A stretch of 64,000 nucleotides of DNA from the NCBI RefSeq assembly GCF_051401765.1, contig NC_135073.1, positions 2,976,001 to 3,040,000 on the forward strand. The letters run 5' to 3'. Under the pieces are notes generated by a model. It had not been told where the DNA came from and made no database searches. It saw only the letters and a program-made list of their open reading frames with translations. Each line of letters begins with the position of its first letter. Position 1 is the stretch's first letter. Of this stretch, positions 48,751 through 60,360 are shown one piece after another. Made by a program: the position numbers and the translations under genes. Source of the DNA: Calliopsis andreniformis (lineage: Eukaryota; Arthropoda; Insecta; Hymenoptera; Andrenidae).

Positions 48751-50750
48751 TTGTTTTCTTATATTCTACCTTACTGTTAGATCGTCTTTAGCAATTTGTC
48801 GATAATTTTGTGAATTAAACATGTTTTACTTCGTTTCAATTTGTATTAATTATTATAGACTATCAATGGCAGAGGTACCACAATTTTAGGTAAATTCTAA
48901 AATACTTGTAGTTTTAAATACAATTAGTAGTTTTAATTTTTAAAAAATGTTAAACATAGAAACGACCCAAAGAGCAGTAAATTAAATTAGAAGGAATTAA
49001 TCGAAAATTGTTCCAGAAATGATAAGTGGATAAAAAGATTTAAAGTATACTCCAAAAAATCTTTGCTGCATTATTTAAATATTTAATACGCAATCACTAA
49101 TATTAATACTAGGAAAATTGCAAAAATACACAGCTCGTTATGAACTTTCCAAAGATAAAACTGATTAACTTCACTCTGTATACATTTCGCAATTTTATTA
49201 AATATATTTAATTTCGTTCAGAAACCAAACGACTTTTCTCTAATTATCATCAATTTTTAGAGTATACAAATTTTCATCTTATTACTATCAACAACCTTCG
49301 AAAATGCATTGAACAAAAACCTTTAAAAAATTTAGAAGGACCTACCATGGTCGCTTTCTGTGAATACGAACAAGGAGAGAATGGAGTATGTATCCAATCG
49401 ATTTGTTCCTAAACGTAATGAAGCAAGGTTCTACTGGGTATGTCAATTTTCGAAGAAGCAACATTGTAATACCTAGAATAAACCTCTACTTGAGTTTGTA
49501 TTAACGGAACGCTGGGAAAACGTTCAGAAACAAGAAAAAGGTCGACGAACTGCCACTTTCTCGATGAGAAGTGCCTGTCAGCTGTTAAAATCGTTCAAAC
49601 GTTGAAACGGTTAAGACGGATCGCACGTCTACTGAGAGATTGTATTTTCGGCGCTAAGCTGTACAAGGAAATGGTTTCCAAGGGGACCTCGGTACCATAA
49701 ATCGTGTGCACAGTATGTAGCAGTGGGTCGAAGAGCATTGATGATATCAGCAGAAGTGTCAAAAAAGTAGCAGTTTTAATAATCAAACGATTCAAAGATG
49801 ATAACGAATCAGAGTCATAGAATAATAACAAGCTCTGTCAAGACGTATTTGTTCAACATTATATATTTTTAAATTTACCATTTTATTAACCTTTGCATAG
49901 TCCAGTGTACCGTTTTCATTAAATTAGAATATTAACTGTATACTTTTTATAGTTTACGATTTTTATGTTTGATATATTATTCTTGATTATATTTCGTGTG
50001 ATTGGCTAAATTTGTAATAAAATTCTATGTTTATTTATTTATATGTTTGACATATTTTACATGGCTTACGTAACTATAATGTTTATTATAAAAACAAACA
50101 TGTGTATACATAAGATACAAAAGACCTAGTTCCATTTTGTCAAAGATGGTAGGAAGAGAAACAAAATATATTTGAACAATAGCTTTGCATGAAGATACCT
50201 ATCAATGAGGGCATAATAAAAAATTGTGTACTTCCATAAATAACAGTATCTTCATAAAAAAACAAAACTTAATATAACAGGTACAATTTGTATGCAAATT
50301 CTGCAAAGGTAATTTCAAATTAACCTTCAAATTATGCAAGGTAATATTAAGTATGCTTTCATCTGGAAACAAGTAGATTAATTTATCTTGACGCAAACAT
50401 AATTCAAAAAATGAAAATTAGTTAATTGGACTGAATACCATTATGAAACGTATACCAATTTTACGAAATTATCCTCAAAAGCAAAACACACAGCGATGTA
50501 ATAAAAAAAAGAATTTCTCCGAAAATGGTATGCATCGAAAACGATACAATGAATTAATGCCGTCAATGCCGCTATTGTAAAGATTTTTAGCGTATATGTA
50601 ACTCCTGTTAATTCTTTGTAGATCAATACATAGCATTCATTAATGACGTTGCTTTTACAGAAATTTTCATTTCAGTATACGGAGATATAGACAATTTTAT
50701 GATGTTCTATTGACGTTTTCTGACAGAACTAGACTCCTCTCATCTAGTAC
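48751..50750. other. AT-rich non-coding DNA
   Basis: No supportable gene. The patch 49370-49830 is less AT-rich, with a hydrophobic 78-aa minus frame (49595-49831) that is not recognised. Confidence -1.
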
Positions 50751-51005
50751 AAAGACGTCTTAAAGGCGTCTTAAAGGCATACAGTAAAATCCTAAAAATG
50801 TCCAAAAGACACCTCTGAGACGTCCGATGTTACAAATCAGTATGTCTTTAGGGCATCTTAAAAGACATTTATAAGACATCTTAAAGACGTCCAAAAGCGT
50901 AAGTTTTTAAGACGTCCATGTAGCGTGTCTTTAAGACATCTTACAGACATAAATTTCGCTAGTCTTTAAGACGTACGCTGTTGGATGTCTTTAAGATGTG
51001 TGCTA
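50751..51005. repeat. Degenerate array of AAGACGTCTTAAAGAC-type palindromic repeats
   Basis: At least ten imperfect copies of a word around GTCTTTAAGACATCTTA or its reverse complement fill about 250 bp (for example AAAGACGTCTTAAAGGCGTC, TCTTTAAGACATCTTACAG, GTCTTTAAGACGTACGC). The unit is itself close to palindromic around TCTTTAAGA/TCTTAAAGA, so both strands look alike. Units are diverged and unevenly spaced. It may be an old minisatellite, a transposon's internal array or a cluster of protein-binding sites. Confidence -1.
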
Positions 51006-51439
51006 TCTAAGATCTAAGAATCTAAGCTATCAGGCTGTGCTTACTTTTACTGCAATGTTTATGTTTTCTCATCATACAAATTTTCATGTATTCTTAATTC
51101 TTGTGATTACATCTAGATTGGTACAGAGTAGGACACAATCATTGGGAATTTTGTATACCGACTGTCTTTTTATCCATTAAATAGAAAAATAAAAATTGTT
51201 GCTGTCTGTCAAGGTTGTGTTTCCAGCGATTGTATCTCAGTCTATACTAGCCTCCATGTTCAAATAAACTTAAGTATTTATCACCGTATTTGAAGTAAGT
51301 ATTTGTCCATTTCGTTTGTAACGTGGTGCAATATATTTTGGATGTTCGTCGCATAGTTACTCAAAATATAAATCTTAAATCAAAATAATACGAGACTGAA
51401 TATTAATGAAAGTCACTGTGCATATCTATATATTTTTGT
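51006..51439. other. AT-rich non-coding DNA
   Basis: Nothing supportable apart from a 60-codon + frame that looks accidental. Confidence -1.
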
Positions 51440-51870
51440 TCAAAATTATCCAGAACATTAATCCACACGACTATCATTGAATAACTCGATAGAACCAAGC
51501 AGGGGAGTAATGAGCCTAGGAAAGTCGAAGAAAAAAGAGAATTAGAGCGTAATGGAGGACTCAGCGTTTCCTTTGTCCGGTCGAAAATATAACCAGCAGC
51601 GCATCGCGGTTGTTGCGCGGATCTCCAGGAATCGTGTCTCATTCGTTTTTCTCTGGCAAAAATGAAATTCATCCGGCAAGCGACGCGAGGAATGTCGCTG
51701 TGAGTCAGACGCGAACGAACGCGTTCGCGCGCGCGCTAAAATTGAAACTGGCTGGCGTCACGAACGCAAAAAGCCGTGTGGAAACTCTCCTTTCTGCCAT
51801 AGCGGATCTTGATTCGTTCTCGAAGGGCCGACGCGACGAATGCAACTGACAAACTAAAAGGACAGATTAC
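51440..51870. other. GC-rich island with CGCG-rich core
   Basis: CpG-dense block with a perfect 12-bp palindrome CGAACGCGTTCG near 51717 running into a GCGCGCGC run, and a TGAGTCA (AP-1-type) site near 51702. Frames of 79 aa (+) and 89 aa (-) are open but unrecognised. Best read as regulatory or untranslated; not supported as protein-coding. Confidence -1.
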
Positions 51871-54809
51871 ACGGAAGCGATATTTCATGAACTCGAAATC
51901 ATATTTCGTTTCCTGATAGAGGTTAGAAACGAGACGAGATCAAATCTGGTCCATAGAAGAACTCGTAAAAATTTGTCTGACCTATGTTTACTATCATGAA
52001 GTCGATTCAGAGCAGCGTTTCTCAACCTTTTTGCTGCTGTAAAAAAAAACAAGTTTTTTGAACCCGAAAAAATTCTCTACCCGTTTAAAGGAAGAATTGC
52101 ATTTTTTATTAATGAAAATATGTGGTAAATTATTTGCAATTTTTTTAGGTTTCTATTATATGATCAAGTAATTATAATATTTTTTTAAAGAAGATTCTGT
52201 TACACATTCCACCTATATTTCCCCGCTCAACTACCATATCTTTCTTTTTACTAGTTGGCATGATGTTAAAAAAGGTATTTGTTCAATTGACTTGAAATTT
52301 TTAATGTAATATTACAAAACTAGCTCTAGCTCTATATCGTTTAACTAAGGAGAAAAATGGTACGTTGCATTTTCTTTTCTTTATTACACAAAAAATCAAG
52401 TCATTTTTCAGAGTAAAATCGACTACCTATTGGAGTTTAACAAGCTGCCAAGTTCTCAAATATTTTAAGTTTTTTTAATATTCTTCAATTTTTTAATAAA
52501 ATAGAAAGTCGTATTACTTCACTGTTTTACATGATTTGAAGGAGAGATATTATGCCAGCTAAGGAAAAAGGGACATGATGCTTGAGAAGAAATATAAGTA
52601 CAAGATAAAAATGTATAAAAAGACTAAAAATAATTTACTACATAGTTTAATCAATAAAAAATGTAAAAGTAATCGATATTTTACCAAAAGAAAACGAAAT
52701 TCCCCCCTTAAGGAAGAAGGGAACTGTAGGAAGATAACCGATCATGTTAACTGATCGAGTAAATCTTGTCTCGCTCCTAGTTCCGTCAGCTGCTTTCTAT
52801 CACTACAAGGATCGATGGTACTTTCGATTCAAATTGAATGAAGCTAGCTCGTAATCATTCGACAGCTTCTGATATCTGCATTCCTTTCATAAAAGGAATG
52901 TAATGACTCTTGTAGAATGTACAATATCCTTTACGATAGTAAAGTCGGTGCATTTCAGCGTTGATGGTTTTATCGTGGTTTGATATATTGGATGGAGATA
53001 GAATTGCTAATCTAGTCGTATTTTGTAAAATAGTATCGAAATTATTAATATATGAAGAAGATCGACGTTTTTTACACAAAATAATCCATATGGAGAAAAT
53101 AAATTAGTATATGTTCGAAAATTAAATGTACGTTTCTGTAAATGAAGGAGCAAGTCCTACAAAATATGGCGTACCAGGAATCTGATTACATGCTTATTTT
53201 AACGGCGCTTGGTATCTTATCAAAAGCAACTGTAACATGTACCTACCGACATAGATGCTGTAAAAACATCCGTTTTTAGGTTTTGTGCATAGCTTTTCTT
53301 ACAATTCAAGGTTTAAAAAATGTCTTAAAAATGACATAATGTTTTCAAATTTCTTTAATATACCTACTCACTGACCGAGCAATAATAATGATTACATACG
53401 AATTTCGTATTATTAATTCGCTTTTAATTAACAAATAATATTTATTTTTTTAATAAAATTTTGATTAAAGATACTTCAATATTGGATATACTTTTAATCT
53501 ACATATATAGAATGTCAAGTTCCAACACGTTTTATTCTTGCATATACGTAAAAGATATGATAACGAACGACAAACGTGTATGCAGAAAAAAATATGTGGA
53601 CTCTAAACCCTTTCATTGTGAAACCTTTCGACAACGAAGATATCGCGTGAGAATAAAGTGGAACAGAATCAGTCGAACCACGACTTGCTCCCGTGGAATT
53701 TTTTCACCACATTCTTATTCTCCGGGTCGCATTAATTGCTCTGCGCTCGTTACTCATTCGACTTCGCACAAATTCTAGAGTAAGCCTGTAATTATCACGG
53801 TACACAGCGCGCTATCAAATTTTCCTTTTCCCTCTTTACTAATTAACCGTCACAATTTAAGAAAGAATTATAATTCTAGAAGGTAGCCATGATAGCAGTT
53901 GCTCAATGATACTGTACCTATCTATAATCAATGTATACATAGGTACCTAGCGCTATAAAAATGATTAACCCAGCCTGTAGCTCAGTATTTCAGAGCAATT
54001 ACAATTTTTAGAAGTGAAACTTTGATTGTATTTATAAACAATTTTATAACTTCAAGAAAAGACAATTAAAATTAGGAAGAATTTAGCACAATTGTTACAA
54101 TAAATAAATGTACCTTCAAACTATCTTAAACACGTCGTAACAATCGCCAACAGTTCAAGAAGTAGAAAGAAACAAGTGTAGAAAGAATTGGGAAAAAACT
54201 TTTCGATCTCACGAAAATAATTTAACTGTTGCACAAAAGTAAGTACGATTGAAATTCATCCACTTTTATTCTCACATCATTTCTTTCTTTCTACTACAAA
54301 CATATTTCCGTTGTTATGACACAAGTAGTAATATAGTACTTAATTTATTGGGGGGTTTTAAATTACCAGCAGGTTCGCTATGACCATATTTTCCTCTACT
54401 GACAAAGTGCTTCACGCTCTTCCATTTTTTTCACCAATATCGTTAAGAATTTGTTATAAAATTGTGCTACGAGAACGAAAACGGCTTCGCAACATTTTGT
54501 ATTCTTAATTAAATCAACACGTTATGATTTCGTTTCCGACGACTCTCACCAATGCTTTTCCAAAATGTCGGGCATAATTAAAAAAACATCAACGCCTAGT
54601 AAAACAAAGTGCTTCGAAGACTTAAAATTATAATAAAATGTAAAATCTCTGTTGAGCACGGCTTACGTTCTTTTTCTGGACTGCCTTACGTAAACAGTAT
54701 AGAATTTCTAAGTTCTAGATAATTCTCCTTATTGATTGACGTATATGACTTGGTAGGAAGAGTTCGTATTGCACTAGACTGGAAAGACGATCAAAATTGT
54801 GGAAAAACA
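51871..54809. other. AT-rich non-coding DNA
   Basis: A hAT-like terminus lies at 52013 (separate entry). Small + and - frames (74 aa near 53.0 kb, 105 aa at 53461-53778) are not recognised. No RNA gene seen. Confidence -1.
52013..52039 (+). mobile_element. hAT-like transposon terminus
   Basis: CAGCGTTTCTCAACCTTTTT resembles the CAG(C/T)G..TCTCAACC ends of hAT-superfamily elements. The matching inverted end was not found, so only a solo or degraded terminus is supported. Confidence -1.
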
Positions 54810-55145
54810 ACTCGTGACAAATGTATCACGACAATGCACCACCACACACTTCATTACTTGCTCGTGCATTTTTGTCAAAAAACAAGACTGTAGTGATGCC
54901 TCAGTCACCTCACATGCATGTAAGTTCTTCTTTTATCAAAAACCAAGAAAATAATGAAAGAACAGCCTTTTGTGACCATAGAGGAAGTAAAGACAAAATC
55001 AAATGAACGAGCTTAAAGTCTATACGTATACACCAAAAAGTGCATTTCAGAAATGTTTGAGGAAGTGGGAGAAAACGCTAGTACAAGTACCTATGTAATA
55101 TCCAATGGGCACTAATTTGAAGAGAACCATGTCAATATTGTAAAA
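54810..55145 (+). mobile_element. mariner transposase, C-terminal fragment (decayed)
   Basis: The + strand encodes YHDNAPPHTSLLARAFLSKN and KTVVMPQSP, the mariner-family motif around the second catalytic Asp (HDNAxxH) and the following strand. Then, after frame disruption, it encodes PKSAFQKCLRKWEK and a near-terminal GTNLKRT segment typical of the transposase C-terminus. The region of the third catalytic Asp (the SPDLAP-type stretch) is damaged: the reading continues HMHVSSSF instead. The N-terminal DNA-binding and first catalytic Asp parts are not seen upstream. A dead, truncated copy in the DDE/D Tc1-mariner superfamily. Family call firm, borders approximate. Confidence -1.
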
Positions 55146-55215
55146 TAAGCAAATATTGTTTGACATAAATCAAAATTGCAGGAACATTTTGATCAAACCA
55201 TGTATATGTGTACTA

Positions 55216-55717
55216 CACAGGGTGTAACAAATATAGCCATCAATATTTTCAGGGGTGGTAGAAAATCCAAATTGGAGCACAAAATGTTCTATGACATAGT
55301 GTCCGATTTGTCTTCATTTTGCAATAAATTTTACAGATGCAAAATTGTACTGCAATTTTACAGATACATTGAAGGGCAGAAACAGAGTAAAAAAGTCTGA
55401 ATACACGTCGTTGTATCTCTTACGATTGAGCTTTTATAAATATTCAAAAATTCGAAATGTTCGTAGGAACTGAATCGTGAAACTTTAAAACTTTATAAAA
55501 GATAAATTGTAAGAGATACGATTTCCGACCTTTAATGCATCTGTGAAGTTACAAAACTCTCTAATTGTTAGTTTAGCATACAGGTATGTTAACTTCAAGA
55601 CATTATTATTGCAAAATAAAGGCAAATCGGACATTATGTCATAGGACATTTTGTGCTCCAATTTGGATTTCCTATCACCCCTAAAAAAATCGATGGCTAT
55701 ATTTGTTATACCCAGTA
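55216..55717. mobile_element. Large foldback element, 500 bp
   Basis: The left arm (CAGGGTGTAACAAATATAGC, then CAAATTGGAGCACAAAATG) is the near-exact inverse of the right arm, which reversed reads CTGGGTATAACAAATATAGC and CAAATTGGAGCACAAAATG. Outer arms are about 110 bp. An inner pair, TTGTATCTCTTACGATTGAG and its inverse near 55500-55520, shows that nearly the whole element is self-complementary. No coding capacity; short frames within are accidental. Transcription across it would give a long double-stranded RNA. It lies 70 bp downstream of the mariner relic, but the two ends differ. Confidence -1.
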
Positions 55718-56039
55718 TATACTGAATACTATGAAGTCAAGAAAGTACAAATTGTATGTAGGTACTACATATCTCCAACAGAAAAAGACAAGGTTGCTAG
55801 GAGACATTCTGTTCATGCAACAAAACTTTTGGATAGTAAATCCTTCGGATATTAGAATATTCGAATATGGAAGATCCTACAAAACTTGAACTCCGATCAT
55901 CCACATCCAAAGCTTTCATAAATGCCAATAAGAATATGCGCAATTTCGCTGAATGCTTTCAAGAGGATTTTGTCCTTCAAAAAACTTCAACTATACACAC
56001 TGGACTCGATTTGATCTTTAAGAAGCATCCTAGGCACAG
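55718..56039. other. AT-rich non-coding DNA
   Basis: Short overlapping + frames (78 and 63 aa) are not recognised. Composition shifts to GC-richer near the right end. Confidence -1.
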
Positions 56040-56054
56040 CTGCGAGGTAAACGC

Positions 56055-56330
56055 TTGATCGACGTGCAGAAGACTCATCGACTGATCTTGAGGGAATCCT
56101 TGATCAGGATTAGTTGGGACTTTTTCCGCCTCCGCATGGCGGGCGAAGAAGAAAAGCCGGATGTGGAAAGCCGTCGTCCGTCGATTCGTAGGGTTATTGC
56201 GTGGTTGCAGGATCAAGCCGATCCTGAATATCGCGAACGATGGATGAATAGGAAAATAAAAAGGAGCGAGACGGCCGCGAGGAGACGGGGAGAGAGCGTC
56301 CTTCGGGTGATTCACCGGGCTTGCGGTTAG
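56055..56330 (+). CDS. Coding-like open frame, possible exon of an unknown gene
   Basis: A + frame of 91 codons in a GC-rich block. An alternative start is an exon edge: CGACGTGCAG just upstream of AAGACTCATCG (near 56070) is a plausible splice acceptor. The peptide is charged and probably helical, with WDFFRLRMAGEEEKPDVES, RRVIAWLQDQADPEYRERW and MNRKIKRSETAARRRG, and ends RVIHRACG at a TAG stop. Unlike other open frames here it has a natural-looking amino-acid mix rather than a composition-driven one. I recognise no domain, signal peptide or membrane segment. The opposite strand also has a longer frame (151 aa, 55977-56432), but that one is Pro/Ser/Phe-rich and looks like its shadow. It may be a terminal exon, an orphan gene or chance; confidence is low. 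Confidence -1.
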   Translation: MIDVQKTHRLILRESLIRISWDFFRLRMAGEEEKPDVESRRPSIRRVIAWLQDQADPEYRERWMNRKIKRSETAARRRGESVLRVIHRACG

Positions 56331-59300
56331 GTTACTACAGTCTGCACGTTGCCAGACGAGTACTGGCAAGTGGTTCTCATCACTGACGCGAGGCTCAGTG
56401 ATACTTCGAATTTCAAGAGGACAGGGGTACACTTGCCTTGTGAACTTTCTACCCGCCTGTAAATGGGCATTGTGGAATCCTTAGGACTCATACGTCTCAA
56501 TCAGTATTACCTACAAGTGAGAATCCTTGAAGTATTTTAAAAGAAGAAAGTATCGCCTATGATTGGGCGTTTGACTTTCGAGGCGCTGAAGTTTATAGCT
56601 TCCTGGTTCGAAAGCAAGGATCTTCGTTTTAGATTGGTGTTTATTCGCTTCTTTCTTTATTTGAGATGGAGAGGAGTATCTAAACTGAGGCACTGGTCAT
56701 TGGAAGTATAGTGAATTGGTCTAAAAATGGAAAGAGTATTTTTTAACAGAATATTTTTATTTAATCATTACGTAAAATAGTTTCCACGGTTTCTGGATTT
56801 CCTAGAATCCGTATTTTTTTTGTTTGGAAAATAAAATGTATAAACAGAAAGTATTTGAGAACAGTTTAACTTTCTCGATTCCAAGCTCGAATGCTTCAAA
56901 AAGCAAACTCTAAGTGAAATATGAAACACTGAGAACAACAACGAACTAACTCCACTACTCGGAAAAATTGGAAAAATAAGGAATTTAAAATATAAAGTTT
57001 CTTTATAATAAATTAATGCTACTAACTCAATTTTCGAAAAAATGTAGCTTAGTCCACTTTTGCACTCAATACTTAATATACCTACTGTATTTAATATTTT
57101 AAATAGGCTGTTTTGGTACTTCATTTAAATTTAATAGGTACCTATATCTGCTTTTATTTGTAAATATTTTAACTGTTTTAATTTATTATTATTTCGCCTT
57201 TACTGGAATTACTTGATAGTAATATCTTGGAAACATTTAAATAAATATTTTAAGCTGATACATTGATACTGATATTACTGATAGCTGATACTGATGTTTT
57301 ACCCAACAAATGTTGAAAGTAAGATACTATAAATGCTGTGAGCCTACACTAGACAAGGATTAACCCAGAAAGCAATCCATACGCCCATAAGAAAACTATT
57401 ACAAATTAGAAGCAAAAAATTTTTGAAAATTTATTGTTCAAAAGTACAAGTCTATATATTGGAAGATATCAATGCATTAAAATGAAAGTAAAAAGTTTTT
57501 GACAGTTTTCTCGCAATGTTGCGAATTTCCTAAAAACACGTGCTGTCGCGTAATTAGATGTTTGGTGTTACGAATGAAACAAGACCAAACGATTTATGAA
57601 AAATTTATGACTTGACACAACACTATAAAATGTAGTACACATTCTCATTAATGCTGAAACAGGCTCAGTGCAAGATCAATGATAATGTTAATAATAGCTC
57701 GCTTTTGCCACTGAAACATGAATGTGTAGTGTCAGCATATGATTCTTCCTTCTAAACTGACGATTCACTACTAACGAGTTTGTAGCGCGGAGCACGTCTT
57801 TGTAGATAGCTTGAGTTATGCCAGCTCGCTTTTGTTATTGTGCATGAAAGCAAAACTTTGCTCTGAATAATGCTAAAATATCAAGAATATCAGTAGGAAC
57901 TAGTTTATAACGAGAGAATATAGTATATAACGTAATAGATGCAACATAACAAATCAGGAATACTTAAAATGTGCATCAGTCCATGATGTGTGTAAATGAA
58001 TAAAACACTCATCGATCACTTTTCGTACGAATGGAAATGGTGAGAATAATGTAGTTGACTTAATATAAACAGCGATTAACTTCAAAATATAAATGAAAGA
58101 AAATAAATCATTTGCACACTGGGAACTAAAAACGATATTTTACATAAGAGAATTCATCTTCCAAATTCTATTGATGAAGTACTTTTATTCCTCTTATTGT
58201 TAGTAAAGTAATGTACAAATAAACTCTGGTGCTCTGAGAGATTTTAACATTTTGTGTATAAATATATGAGACGTCAACGCAAATAAATTGTGACGAATTG
58301 ATTTGATGGAAAGCGTAAGGAATGTCGAAAGAAGACGCGAGTAGAGGCCAATGTACACTGAAAATGATTTGTCTTAAAGAAAAAACTAGGTCGAAAAATG
58401 AGTATCATGATCTTAATATTTTGAATTCTGTTTTGAATACCTTTTATGATAATTTTTCGTTAAGGCTCGAAATAGTAGCTTTAATAATAGAACAAATACT
58501 CCCCGACACTTTGCTACATATCATTTTTTTGGAAATAATTTAAAGTGATAGCTCGCCTAATAAAGCTTATATCTATTGCACTTAAGCAAAATAGAAGTAT
58601 TAAAATAGTTTTCACTATATTCAAAAATGTCAAAAAATGAAACTCTGTTGATCTCTATGTTCTTACTTTACGAATTTCAACAGCTACATTAGACCTTTCA
58701 GTTAATATTGCTACGATCAATATGCATATCTTATAAAACAAAATGGTCGCAGTTAAGTAAAGACTTCAGTTAATCCTTACTAACAATAGTATCAGTTATC
58801 TACTACCAGTTAGGCATTAGAAATCAACTAGTACACATTTTAATCATTCAATTATTATTTATACTACAAATTTGTACACGCCTGTAAATATTATGTCATC
58901 CTACAAATAACGCTATTTTACTTCGAAGAAAATTGATAACTGTAATCATGTCTGATCATTGCAAATAATTTTATATTCCACTCTACAGATAATTTTTAAT
59001 AATTTTTCCTTCTTCAGAAAACACTTATTTTGCATCAAAATATGAAACTTAAGATGATCAGACATATAATACATTTAGGATAGGTAAATTTAGACAATAG
59101 GCTTGTCTAAATAAAAAGGAATAATGTCCAGTGAATCTTTACTCTATCCGTCAAATATGTACATAGCATTCATTTTTCATTTCTCTTTCCAAGTGTCCCT
59201 AATTTATGGACAAACCGTAGTAAAAAATGAAAAAAAAAAAGAAAAAAAAATACATATTTTTCAGATATTTTTATAAACATTTAAAAAAAATATATATTAT

Positions 59301-59848
59301 GATTGATAAATATTTTAAAAGTAGAATGCATTACTCTATAATGCTTGGAGCATTTCATCAATTCTTGGATAAATATAAATCACACAAGTGCAAATTTAGA
59401 AATATCGTCTTCCTAAGAGATGTGAATAATATCGATTTAAACGGATTACTTTTTTTACTTTCTCACAATATGCCATAATTTTCCATTGAGAAGACTATAA
59501 GACTGTAAGACAGTAAGTTTGTAAGTGTCTTACAAAGCTGTTTTCGTTCAATACTCTCTGTAAGTTATTCAAAGTTGTAGTTGTTCCTATCTTGTGTCCC
59601 TAGTACAATGATAGAACCGTGCCAAAGGAGGCATATTTTCTACTCTTGCCTCAATTAAGAAATATTCTAAATAAGTTTACATTTGAGAAAACGCAAACAA
59701 AAACCTGGATTTACGCAACAATATGACGAATCCTATCCAATCAAAATCACATCTATCCTCCAAGTTCGTTACCCTATGCTCTTCCCCCGGGGAATAGGAA
59801 CTCAATAGAACGCCCAAAACTAGGGGAAATCTCGCTGACTCCCAGTAA
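56331..59848. other. AT-rich non-coding DNA
   Basis: No supportable gene. GATA-type words cluster at 57254-57296. AGCTCGCTTTTG occurs twice (57696 and 57823) with related flanks, a small duplication. A 118-aa minus frame at 56768-57124, a 73-aa + frame at 58322 and an 83-aa Lys-rich + frame at 59227 have no recognised domain. Confidence -1.
57254..57296 (+). repeat. CTGATA-word cluster (GATA-type sites)
   Basis: CTGATA or TTGATA occurs five times within about 43 bases (CTGATACATTGATACTGATA, TTACTGATAGCTGATACTGA). It may be a short microsatellite-like run or a cluster of GATA-factor sites. Its function is unknown. Confidence -1.
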
Positions 59849-59883
59849 ACGTGCCGTGTGAGTAATCGTTACGCACGGCACGT
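59849..59883. repeat. Perfect 10-bp stem hairpin
   Basis: ACGTGCCGTG at 59849-59858 and its exact inverse CACGGCACGT at 59874-59883 flank a 15-base loop. It is GC-rich in an AT-rich setting and close to the start of a GC-rich island. Confidence -1.
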
Positions 59884-60360
59884 CGGCCTTTTTATCGAGG
59901 AAACAGATCTCAATTGAGAGGCTAGACCGAGGAGATGGTTCCTAAAACCAACGGCGGAAAGAACTACGACGGCAATAAGAGAAGCGCAGAGCGAAAGAGA
60001 AAGAGGCGCGAGTGTTGTGAATGGAGGACTCCAAGAGAAGCGAGTCCTTTCAAGACGAAGAAACGCACCCGGCCGATTCGCTTCAGTAACCGCGGTCTTG
60101 GTTCAGCTCCTCCCGGATTCCTTTGTTTAATGCCTTATTGCGATATTTTAACACGGTTCCGCTGTTGCCATGCGGCTCCTCGCGTTCCCTGCTCCGTCGT
60201 GTGTCGCCACAGTCGGCGAGGAATCGCGCTGCACCGCTTCTCGATGCAGTTATGCAATCGGGGCCCGTTTTTCGTCTGGGATTACACCTGACCTTTTTAG
60301 GAGAAATTACGCCGGTAAGGTGATTGCCCCCGTTATCGGCCTCGTTCTCTTTATCCCGCA
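59884..60360. other. GC-rich island
   Basis: A + frame opens with ATG at 59935 and runs 118 aa, rich in Lys/Arg, Cys and Pro; a 92-aa minus frame overlaps. Neither is recognised and both can be explained by composition. Possible promoter, first exon or enhancer. Confidence -1.

Noticed and set aside
55977..56432. Longest open frame in the window, 151 aa on the minus strand
   Set aside because: Opposite strand of the more protein-like + frame; Pro/Ser/Phe-rich with no domain. GC-rich DNA gives long shadow frames.
59935..60291. 118-aa + frame starting at an ATG
   Set aside because: Composition-driven (CpG-rich), overlapped by frames on the other strand, no domain.
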